Assembly (NCBI RefSeq): GCF_034702125.1
Contig: NC_085857.1
Span: 51,262,278-51,326,277 of the forward strand
Reading direction: 5' to 3'
DNA from: Engraulis encrasicolus
Lineage: Eukaryota > Chordata > Actinopteri > Clupeiformes > Engraulidae
DNA: 64,000 nucleotides
Made by a program: the position numbers and the translations under genes
Shown: piece after piece, positions 36,540-64,000 of the stretch
How the letters are laid out: each line of letters opens with the position of its first letter
Numbering within the stretch: the stretch's first letter is position 1
Notes under the pieces: model-generated
Seen by the model: only the letters and a program-made list of their open reading frames with translations
The model's database searches: none
Told to the model about the DNA's origin: nothing

Positions 36540-39155
36540 GGAAAATTAGATAATATAGGTCATTATCAGTTGCAAATCCACCATTTTGTTATGTGTTTGA
36601 AAGGATTTGTATGAAATGTGTACTATAGATAATACTTAGAAATGTATTGTTATTAAAATTGTAAAAAATGAATTAGTTTTCTTGTTTGCTTCTTTGTTAC
36701 CATCGGCATTTGTATTCATAAAGTTTATATACTGTAAGATAAATTCTAAAATAAGAACTTAGAAAAAAGCAAATAATGAACATATCTCACTTTGTGCAAA
36801 ATTGTCATTTTATTCTTTCATTTAGCATTAATTATTTAATTGATCAATTGAAATTGTATTATTATTTATGTGAATAAACAATTAAATGTTAACCATCTCA
36901 CTCATCAAGTATCCATGCAATTTATTTAATATACTCTAGTTGTCTCTTTCAGAATAATAATAATAAAATAGGCCATAATATTCATATTTGACCTCTTCCA
37001 TTCCTTCTATTCCATCCATTGCTCTCACTCCGCTACCATGGTCATCAGTTCCATTCTCTCTTCTTCCCCTCCCCCATGTCCACTCCTCCACTTCTCTGTC
37101 CTGTAGCGTCTCCACATCACCTTTCTGTGGAGAAAAGTAAAAAGACGCTTTTTACAGTAAATTATTGCAACTTTCTTTTGAGATTTTTTTTTTATATATA
37201 TAAACCTTGTTACCAGGGGTGTCGTAATAGGGGGGCGGATGGTGAGTGGGAAAGAGTCACCAGGGGCCTTGCATATAATGGAGGCCCAAAAGAAGTAAGA
37301 CGTTTAATATATACACTGTAACAAATAGCTGTTTATTTACGGCAATTCTGCAACAGCATTCTACTGTTTTTCGAAAAAACAGACAACTACTGTGAAAATA
37401 TTACTTTGAGTCACATATTGAGCATAAACAGTAAGTACTGCACAATAGCAGTATTCGCCGTTGTGGAAAAAACTAGAGATGCACCGGATCCTGATTTTTA
37501 GGATCCTGCCGGATACCAGATCCACTGAATAAGATCCTGCCGGACCCGGAACCGGATACCGGATCCTACAAAAGGGTCGAAACATATAGTCTACTCGCAC
37601 ACGTGGGCCCTTTTTATTACGTTGGCGCAAACTATTTTTTAGACTCATTGGCTTATTGCCACACTGCCTGCAATAGCCGCTTCCAAAGGGATTTCACTCC
37701 ATGCAGTGATTGGGGTTGTGAAAGACTGAAAAGCCTAGGCTAGACATGCACCAGACCCTGATTTTTAGGTAACATGCTGGATACCGGATCCACTGCTTAA
37801 GATCCTGCCGGACCCGGACCCTGTGAAAAACTCTATTATCCTGACGGATCCGGAACCGGAACCGGATCCGGTGCATCTCTAGAAAATAACAAGTTATTTT
37901 AGGCAGCACCATTGAAACTCATTCATCCTCCACTTGTCCGTGATCACCATCAAACTTCAATACCACCTGAAGAACTGAAGTCATTCTGACTGGTTAAAGA
38001 TTATCTGATACTATCAAGCATGATGAAACAATTTCTAAGGAAATGCAGCAAAGTGTGTGTAGCACATGCATTTTGATAGTGATGAAAGTGTGAATGGCTG
38101 AAACATTTTAAGAACTTGTAACACTCTTGCAACAAGCAGCCCCATCTAAACCAATCTGCTAATCAGTGCCTGGCCTCACCTGAGTAGGGCTGTTATGCCA
38201 TTATTCAATTACGGGCGTCACCTGCCAAGGGCCTGATGACTCTGGTCACATGGTACTCTTGCACCTGTATATAAATCTGGACTATCAACACTTCAGTTGC
38301 TTGCCTGCCTGCTGGCTGGCCTGCATGGCACAGCATAGCACTTGTTTGCCTACAAGCTTGCTTACATGCTTGCACACTTTCCTCTTTGTGAAAGCTTGCT
38401 GTATGTGGCATCATTTGTGGCATTGTTGCATATAATGTGCCTGCTGCAAATTAGGCATTGCTTTGAGAGCTAGCTTGTAGTGCTGCTTGTTTGCTGTGCT
38501 ACTTGGTGCAAATTATTTTTTTAAAGACTGACCAATGCTATATTCATCATTGGCTCATCAAGAGATACAGTAAAAAGCCCATCTTGCACACTATCATTGT
38601 AACATAGCACTGCGTACTCTGAAATTTTATTCATGCCCACACTTTCAAAGGACCACCGCAAACCATTTTCTCAATACAGCATTGCGACATAGTATCATGC
38701 TCAAGGCACTCCAGTCATGGTGAACGATGGGAGGGTGGGGTGGTAACATGGCCAGGGTACCACAGTTATGGAGAATGATGGGTGGGGTGGGAAGTTGCCA
38801 TGGCCATATTCATGAATACAACTATGACCCAGTATTTGCCTGTCATCACACAGTACAATTCAACTTTTTAACTGAAATGTACTGTTATTTTTCTGTAGAG
38901 TACTGTTATTTAACAGTTCAATTGCTGCTGAAAAAATGTTATATACTGTGTTACATTAAACAGCAATGAGCTGTATTTGATTTTTGGTGTGAAATAACAG
39001 TAGAATTACAGGTAAATATAATTGCCAGTAACTGCCGTTATTTTGCAGGGAAATTTTCTTAGAGTGTATATATATATATATTAACATCATATATGGGGCG
39101 GGCTGTCTGCATGTGTGCACATTTGTGTGTGTGTGCATGCGCGTGTGTATCTTAC
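36540..39155. other. Stretch between gene B and izumo1
   Basis: The two genes converge here. I see the 3' UTR of gene B, a hAT-type MITE at 37473-37882 and diverged R1-like text around 38.7 kb (GATGGGAGGGTGGGG). The cytoplasmic last exon of izumo1 should lie here on the minus strand, but I could not identify it. Confidence 0.5.
37473..37882. mobile_element. hAT-type MITE with GGATCCGG repeats
   Basis: Bounded by CTAGAGATGCACCGGATC and its complement GATCCGGTGCATCTCTAG. The interior repeats CCGGATACCGGATCC in two halves. No coding capacity. Confidence 0.8.
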
Positions 39156-47728
<8,573 letters not shown>

Positions 47729-47893
47729 GTTGATCTTCCTTCATAGAGAGCTAACTGTTTGTGTTGGAACTGAAAATACCATCAAACAAACAAAGGTGGG
47801 GTTCTAATGGTGATGTCACAAAGCTGATGTAAAATGATGGTAATGTCATAAAGCAGTTCAGCAACTCAGGTGTGCTGCAGGCCTACTGACATG

Positions 47894-48239
47894 GAGTGCG
47901 TTCCAATGTGCAACCTTGCATCCTCCGCTTGTGCTTGTGGCCTAGTATCAGGAAGTAATATGTCGTGATGACATCACTAACAACCAGTGGTGTAGTCTTC
48001 TTGACCAGGGATTTCAGTATACCCACTTAAAATTGATTGATCCATTGTTTTGAATGGCACAAATATATACAACCCACTTCAAAAAAATCTCAAATATACA
48101 GTATACACACCATAAAAAGGTAGACTACACCACAGCTAACAAAAGCTCAATTTTAAAGCAATTGTCTCATTTGCAAACTGGATGGTGAATGAAGAATAGT
48201 CACCCAAAAATTGTCTTCGTTGCATATTGGAATGCACCC
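47894..48239. mobile_element. MITE, relative of 46467-46761
   Basis: Termini GAGTGCGTTCCAATGTGC and TTGCATATTGGAATGCACC. Shares CTCCGCTTGTGCTTGT and ATTTGCAAACTGGATGGTGAATGA-type text with its relatives. It lies just upstream of the izumo1 start. Confidence 0.7.
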
Positions 48240-48564
48240 ATGCTTTCCCAACTTGTTGGTATCAGTCTAAAATTGGTCAACCCAGATATTTGATATAGAG
48301 TATTATTGATTTATAATTCCATGTGCCCTGGTGCCTTTACATGTCATATTGCGAAATAAAAGTATACTTTTTACCTTGCATTATATACAATGGATACAGC
48401 ACACAACAGTAATAATGACAATAGGAAAAAGATTAATTGCATTACATTTACCGTACACTTTGGACCAAAGTGACTTACAAGGAGGACATTCAAGCAAGAG
48501 TTCGGGTCAGTGCAGAGTACAGCAGTATCCAAGTAAATTAGAACAGATAGAGAGCAGAAAAAGA

Positions 48565-49515
48565 GGATTTGGGTCATTCCAGCTGGAATCAGCAAATTTC
48601 AGAAAAATCTCCCACTCGACCCCCTCGGAATTGCCTGAAAAAAATGTATGTGATGGCTTAAACATCCAATAGATCATATCCACAATATCAGAACTCAGCT
48701 CTGGATACTTTTGGCACAAAAAATCTGTAAATAAGTACACCCCCTACACTTGTTTTAGCGACATTGCATGAGTGACCATGTTCAGACTCAATTATCTCCA
48801 GAACTATTTGTGTCAGATTCATTATATTTTCAGGGCTAAGAGTCCCAGACCTGAGTATCATATATTACAATTTGTAGCACTGTAAGTCAAATCACACCAT
48901 AATAATGTGCCTCTACTTTTTGTAGATATCATATGTTCTAGGGTTTCCAAATGTCTGTAAAAACCTCAAAGTTCTACATGTAAGGTTCATCCTTGGTAAA
49001 TGGTCTGATATGTACCATGACTTTCACATCATAGTATATCTAACAAAAGGCTCCAATGGTTGTTGAGATACAGAGGTCCAAAGATGGGAAAAAATTAATT
49101 TGCACCAATGTTTGGAGCAATATTTCCAATCTATGACACTAGTTAGGAACTTTCTGTTTGGTGTTTCTGAAAGAGAATGTTTTTTTTAACAACATATTAA
49201 AAAATTGGGATGGTGTTTTGCCTCATTCTTTTTATAACGGACTTCAAAATCTCAATTGGCTACAATTACTTGAAGCTATGAGGACCATGTCACCAACCGA
49301 CTTGTCACAACTCTCAAATCCATGGCTCTGATGTCACCTTAATAGTGAAAACAAGATGGCTACCCTGTGAATGACAAAGCAAATTCTAGGGAAACCATAA
49401 CACTTGTAAATGAATTGATTGGTGCCACACAGCAAGAATAGCACATTGCACATGGCTTTGATAGACATTAATTATTTTAATTGTAAAATCATAATAATCA
49501 TTATCATCATCATTT

Positions 49516-49551
<36 letters not shown>

Positions 49552-52393
49552 TGGTATCGGTAGTAGTCTTGGAATAAAGTGATGAAATAGGAGAGGATTA
49601 AAGAATTGTAGCACTCTTGTTTGCAACAAGGACTCCCATCCTAACTAGTCTTTCAATCAGCACCTGTAACTTTATATTTGCTATGAAGCTTGTGTCTTAC
49701 TCATTAATTTATCAGCTGTATTGCAAAATAACTTAATTCATACTGGCTAGAGATTCCCTCAGACTATTTTGACAGCATGGTCCTGGAGTTTTAGTTAGAA
49801 GAGTTTGCTTGCATGCAGTAATCAATACCAGGTGAATATTGAAGGCACAAAAGTTCATATTGGCACCAGACAACCATGTGGTTCTTGTCACATTGTTGCG
49901 ATCTAATTCAGCTGCTTGCATCATTATAATATTATACCACTGCAATGCTGACAAGTGGATTGCAGGTTAGCAGCAGTGATTACAACAATCACGGTTTGGA
50001 TACTTGTAGACAATGTTCATTACTTGTAAAGTTCATCATCACATTGATCCAGGTGAGATGATGGAAGCCGAAAGGAAGCTTTGCAGCATGCAAAAGCGTT
50101 CAGATATGGTGATGGATTGGGGGCGGGGCACAGTTCTACAGTCAGGGTACCTCTGTCGCGGTGACTGTTGGCGGGGGTGGGACTGTTTTATGGTCGCATA
50201 GGAAAGTAAAATTTGATTAGAGATGACACATAGGAGGAGACAGTTTGTAAAGAGGTATGCTGATTGTAGAACTTCCCGCCCCCCATCATCCTCCCCTGAC
50301 CGAAGTGCCCTGAGCATGGTGGTGGTATCCTTACTGAAATCAATACCCATGTTGTCATCGTCCTTCAGGATACCGATTTCGTTGTACCTGTACAAGGACA
50401 ATAAAGTTTCATTCAAAGTTTCATTCAGGTGGTACTCATTGAATTGCCAATGACAGATGGTTGCACAAAACAATATGAATGCAGATACCTAATACACCAT
50501 CATTGACAATGGCAAGCTACCTTATAAAGTCAACTCATAAGATACAGCAAGTGATTGAAAGTTAAGTGTGTATACAGGCCAGAGCATTGAAAGTTCCTGA
50601 CTTGTTTAATACATTTCTTTTTTTTTTTCAAATATTAAATCACCATCAAGGAAGTCAAGGTTGCATCAAGGAAATCATATCAACACCTTGTTTTATTTCC
50701 AGAGGTTGTTTTTTTTTACTTCTCTCAAAATGGTACTTCTCTCAACCATCTTGAATTTATTGCTAACGTAGCGCCAGTGAGAACATGTTGCGTAGTCACT
50801 TGATCATCTGGCCGATAGCATACTTAAAAAGATGAGGCCAGAATCCCTGAAAAAAAATCAGAAATACTGAGCTGAACAAACAGCTTTGCCTGGGCCCAGG
50901 ATAAAGTAGTCTGAAGAGACCCCTTCCCAATACATGCAATGTAATGAGTACCCAATCTTGATTCCCCCATGTCCTTGGCCCAGAACAATTCACCACTTCC
51001 GCTTCCCTCTGCACTATTTGATCACAGGCTTATGTCACACCGCAATGCTTTACGATCATTAAAAGGAATGAGGCAAAACACCATTCTATTTTTTTTGCTA
51101 TGTTGTTAATAAAAATATCCTCTTACAGACACAACAAAAAACAAGTTCACAGCTGGTGTCATACTTTGGAGGTATTGCTCTAAAAAATGGTGGGGGTTTT
51201 TTTCATGACGCCACTTTGGATGGATTTGAGGGATGCATGCCACACTGCATTGAGATTTGAAAAGGCATTATACAAATAAAGGGGCAAAACACCATCCCAA
51301 TTTTTAGATATGTTGTTAATAAGAATATCCTCTTCGAGAAACAACAAACAGCAAGTTCACAACCGCTGTCATATATTGGAAATATTGCTCCAAACAATGG
51401 TGTTTTGTTTCCTTCCCTTGATGCTGACTTCCTGGAACTATTTTGGAACTATGCCATTGGCTCCATGAGCCGCCATCTTTGTGTGAAAATGGAACACAAA
51501 AATCAAGGGGATTGGCCACCTTCTTAGGATGGAATTGAGGGTTAAGTCAGATATACTGAAATACTGAGCTGAACAAGTATAAAATCACCTATTTGGTATA
51601 AGAGATTTTAGGTTTTAGTGTACACTGACTTGGCTATTCATTTTAGGTGTAGTAAACCCATTTTTTTCTAAGGTAACAGGGCTCCTAAGGTACACCTGCA
51701 TGTCACACAGGAATGAGTTTTTAAAATTCATTATAAAAATAATGGGGCAAAACACCATCCCAAATTTTAGATATGTTATGAATAATAATATTATCTTTCA
51801 GAGACACCAAACAGCAAGTTCACAACTGGTGTCATAGATTGGGAATATTGCTCCAAATAATGGTATAAATTAGTTTTTGCCCATTTTTTGGACCTCTGCA
51901 TCTCAACAACCATTGGACCCTTATATCAAATATGATGTGATGTGAAAGTCATGGCACATATCTGACCATGTACCAAGGATGAACCTTGAATGTTGAAATT
52001 TGAGGTTTTTATGGACATCTGAAAACCCTTGCAATTTTAATTTCAAAGAAAAGTAGAGGGCCAGTATTAAGGTGTAATTTGACAAACAGTGCTGCAAATT
52101 GTAATGTATGCTCATCAGGTCTATGACTCTTAGCCCTGAAAAAATAATGGACCTACCACAAATAGTTTTGGAGATAATTAAGTCTGAATATGGTCACTCA
52201 GGCAGTGACGCCAAATCAGGGGGAGGGGGTGTCCTTATTTACAGATTTTTTGTGGAAAAAGTATGCACAGCTGAAATCTGCAATGGTGGATATGTTCTAT
52301 TGGATGTTGAAGCCATCACATATATTTTTTCCAAGCAAATCCGAGGGGGTCGAGTGGGGACCATTTGCTGATTCCAGCTGGAATGACCCATTT
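48565..52393. mobile_element. Large element with long inverted ends
   Basis: GGGTCATTCCAGCTGGAATC at 48568 and GATTCCAGCTGGAATGACCC at 52373-52392 are the outer ends. The arms (about 48565-49250 and 51040-52393) match in inverted order over TTTCAGGGCTAAGAGTC, GGTTCATCCTTGGTA and CAATGGTTGTTGAGAT. The right arm has a block (GGCAAAACACCAT..TTGCTCCAAA) present three times. The middle about 1.8 kb contains R1-like text and no transposase. Confidence 0.6.
50320..50388 (-). CDS. Possible exon of an unidentified gene
   Basis: After TTGTCCTTGTACAG the minus strand reads YNEIGILKDDDNMGIDFSK and continues to a possible donor at CACTTCG|GTCAGG. The composition looks coding and both splice signals are fair. 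I do not recognise a family, and no neighbouring exon in phase could be shown. Confidence 0.3.
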
Positions 52394-52529
52394 ATTAAGT
52401 ATAGTGCAGGTTGCCCGCGATGAGAGATGAGCAGAGTTATGCTATTCAGGGAATTCTCTTGGAAGAGCTGAGTCTTCACTAGCTTCTTGAAGGTTAAGAG
52501 CAGCTTCCCATCTTCCTCTGTGACTGCCC

Positions 52530-53605
52530 TTGTGTAAATGGACCATGGTATTACTATGATTATCATGGTTCTATCATGGTATGTCCTGATTACTCTAAGT
52601 ACTCTGGACCTACCATAATTGTACTATGGCTTACTATGGTATTACTGTGATTTTTATGCAGTAACATGGTTCTACCATGATATGTCATGATTACTGTACC
52701 CTTACAAAAATCGACCATGGTTGTAGTGCAGTAACCATGGTTTTACCACCACGTTTCATGGTGATTCTTCTAAGTACTATCAACCAACCATAGTTTTAGT
52801 ACAGTAGGTGTCATAGTAGTAGCCCTTACAAAGATTAACCATGATTCTACTATGAAAACTAATAAATGCTTTTTACCATAGATTTACCATGGATTATAGT
52901 TAGTCATGGTTTTAGTGTAACCATGATAACCATGGTTTGTGACTATGGTTTAACCTATGGTTTAATCCTCTTTGCCATAAACCATGGTTCCCCCAAAACC
53001 ATGTTAAAAAAAAAAGAAAAAAAACTTTAAAAAACACGGTGGGGAGAGGGGGTGCATGGTTAAACCATAGTCACAAACCATGGTTTTCTTGGTTACTGAC
53101 GAAAACATGAAACCCCTGAATAACTTCATGTGAGTAGAAGTGGTGTAATGGCTAGGGATTTGGACTCTACATCACAGGATTGCAGATTCAAATCTTGGCC
53201 TCACCAATCCGTAGACCTCCATCCATGGCTGAAGTGCCCTTGAGCAAGTCAACAAACATTGACTCTGGGACTGTAATCAATAGCCTGTAAGTCGTTTCGG
53301 ATAAAAAAAAAAGTGTCAGCTCACTGTAATGTAATGAATAACTATTAACCATGGTTAGTTGTCGTAAAACCATGGTTCTTTTCTGCATAGTTAAACAATG
53401 ATAAGTTCATAGTTAAATCATGGTTAAATCCATAGTTAAACTATGGGCAAATCATAGTTAAACCATGGTTGAACTATAGTCAATCAATAGTTAAACCAGT
53501 CACAAACCGTGCTCAAAAAAACGTGACTACTATGACTATGAACTATGAGTAACTAAAAACCATGGTTCAGTTGTCATAGTAAAACCATGGTCCATTTTCA
53601 TAAGG
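52530..53605. repeat. CCATGG-rich palindromic repeat
   Basis: About 1 kb in which variants of AACCATGGTTTTAC recur dozens of times in both orientations. Ends are inverted (AATGGACCATGGT at left, ACCATGGTCCATTTTC at right). It may be a large MITE that grew by internal duplication of a palindromic unit. A SINE sits inside at 53138. Confidence 0.7.
53138..53340 (+). mobile_element. tRNA-derived SINE with fish-type tail
   Basis: Head TGGTGTAATGGCTAGGG (A box region) and GCAGATTCAAATC (B box), a middle with AAGTGCCCTTGAGCAAG, and a tail CTGTAAGTCGTTTCGGATAA ending in ATGTAATG repeats. That order is common to several fish SINE families. Confidence 0.8.
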
Positions 53606-53739
53606 GTGAGGTACCCTGAGTATGGTAGGGTACTGCCCCACCACATTGCTCCTTTGAGGAGCTGTATGGAGCTGCCCCCTTGCACAGGGTGATGTGTCAC
53701 AATGTCGATAGGTGTTTTGCAGGTGGGCTTTCACTCTAC

Positions 53740-54318
53740 TTTCCCAGGTAGCCTTTTCCACAGATGGCACCTTCAGGCCGACTGAGAACCATGCCAGTGC
53801 CCATTCCCACACCTAATCTTGCACCGGCCAGCGTGTTCATGCCACAAGTCTGAGCATTCGAGAAGCGGAAAATTAGTTTGCGATGCAAATTCTTTTGTCT
53901 CTTCGAGCCATGACGACAACTTGTCATCGGCAGGTTCATCCGTGTAGCACACAGTCATGTGTGGAAAAGTGCAGAGCCTGGTATGAACACGGGTGGTTCG
54001 CAGGTAAGCACGTTAGTGCCTATAGTAACTGGCATCATTCTGCTCAGCCTGAAAACAGTAAGAGTGACAAATGAAGGTTCTTCGTGGAACTCTTAATTTT
54101 AACAGTATAGAGTATGACATTAGATTTTCCAAGTATGCTCTCCATGCTGAGACGAACCGCATCTTTAACTCCACCACACATTTCCCAATCTCGTCTCCTG
54201 CAGAAGTGACATACCGGTAGTGGTGTGTGGGCTGGTTACATACAGTGACGTAGTAGATTGTGTAAATGTGTGTTTTTCCAATTTGCATGTCTCTGATGTA
54301 TTTCATAAATTGTTGCAA
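53740..54318 (-). other. Possible exons of an unidentified gene
   Basis: Two coding-like minus-strand stretches. One, 54318-54064, reads YIRDMQIGKTHIYTIYYVTV and later GDEIGKCVVELKMRFVSAW, with an acceptor-like CTTCTGCAG before GDEIG. The other, 53958-53776, reads MTVCYTDEPADDKLSSWLEE and LLECSDLWHEHAGRCKIRCG. Both look like protein but match no family I know, and they are not in one frame without an intron. Confidence 0.3.
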
Positions 54319-54478
54319 GGTAACACTTCATTTTACTGTCTCAGTAAGATGTAACAACCCATGTAGGAAAATGTAACATCATGTACAGTACTGGCACTGC
54401 ATAAGTTAATGATTTTACATGTGTATACATGTAAATACACTACAAAGAATATCTGTATGTTATACGTAAGTGCCTATC

Positions 54479-54522
<44 letters not shown>

Positions 54523-54712
54523 CTGTGTGTGCGTAAGCATGTGTGTATATGTGGTGGGCTTGTGTCACTGTGGTGTAGTGCAGCACGTGCACAGTGGGCA
54601 ATTATTACCAAATAAAGAAAATAAAGAACTGGAGAAAAAAGGAAGAGGGAGAGAAGCATATGAGTTTCAAGATCAGTATCTGTGCCAACCTCACACGCAC
54701 ATGCGCGCACAC

Positions 54713-54728
54713 ACACGCACACACACAC

Positions 54729-54811
<83 letters not shown>

Positions 54812-54815
54812 AACG
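54713..54815. repeat. CA dinucleotide tract
   Basis: CA repeat with CGCA interruptions about 90 bp upstream of the presumed ATG exon of gene C. Confidence 0.9.
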
Positions 54816-54907
54816 CACACACCACAGCAGGCCTTCGGATAGTTAGGCACTTCAGTGTCACTTGGAGTCTATCTCGAGAGCAGGGCAGGTGTCACACGGA
54901 CAGCAAC

Positions 54908-64000
<9,093 letters not shown>

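Larger units (their letters stand above)
47729..54907. other. Stretch between izumo1 and receptor gene C
   Basis: The two genes diverge here. Holds a MITE (47894-48239), the inverted repeat pair around 48.56 and 52.39 kb, diverged R1-like text at 49.6-50.3 kb, the CCATGG-rich repeat with a SINE, and a few possible minus-strand exons that I cannot identify. Confidence 0.5.

Overview
The window is eukaryotic and almost certainly from a teleost fish. It has spliced immune-receptor genes with GT-AG introns. About half of it is transposon-derived, with fish-type tRNA-derived SINEs, a Penelope-like element, hAT-type and TTAA-type MITEs and a LINE remnant. It also holds very long CA/GT, CT/GA and poly-C tracts. 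I cannot name the species. No tools were used; every exon was placed by hand from translation, splice signals and reading phase.

Genes. Three related plus-strand genes encode CD22/Siglec-like receptors. Gene A (17.4-25.5 kb) has signal, V, C2, C2, TM and a tail with an ITSM. Gene B (33.4-36.5 kb) has the same layout with several ITIMs. Gene C (54.9 kb to beyond the window end) has signal, V, C2, TM and a glycine-rich tail. Summed coding exons give intact frames of 458 aa for A and 450 aa for B. Between B and C, on the minus strand, lies izumo1 (39.2-47.7 kb), the sperm protein for egg binding and fusion. Eight of its exons can be placed; the last cytoplasmic exon was not found.

Mobile elements by region. 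0-3 kb: intergenic, with a MITE end and a cluster of palindromes. 3.16-7.80 kb: a Penelope-like retroelement arranged as a head-to-head inverted pair, with hammerhead ribozyme motifs. 8.2-13 kb and again 20-28 kb: four copies of one 1.7-1.8 kb non-coding element with terminal inverted repeats. 13-17 kb: SINE, tandem repeats and a GT tract. 30.1-30.9 kb: LINE remnant. 41.2-45.2 kb: a nested stack of four elements inside one izumo1 intron. 48.5-54 kb: inverted repeat pair, a CCATGG-rich repeat and a SINE. 57.1-58.2 kb: a 1-kb fold-back element. 59.4-59.7 kb: a 350-nt poly-C tract.

Most interesting signal. In gene A (V domain) and in gene C (C2 domain) an exon that is continuous in its paralogues is cut by a member of one TTAA-targeting MITE family. 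In both cases removing the stretch between an AG|GT at the left end and the AG just after the right end restores the ancestral reading frame exactly. This looks like transposon-made introns in immune receptor genes.
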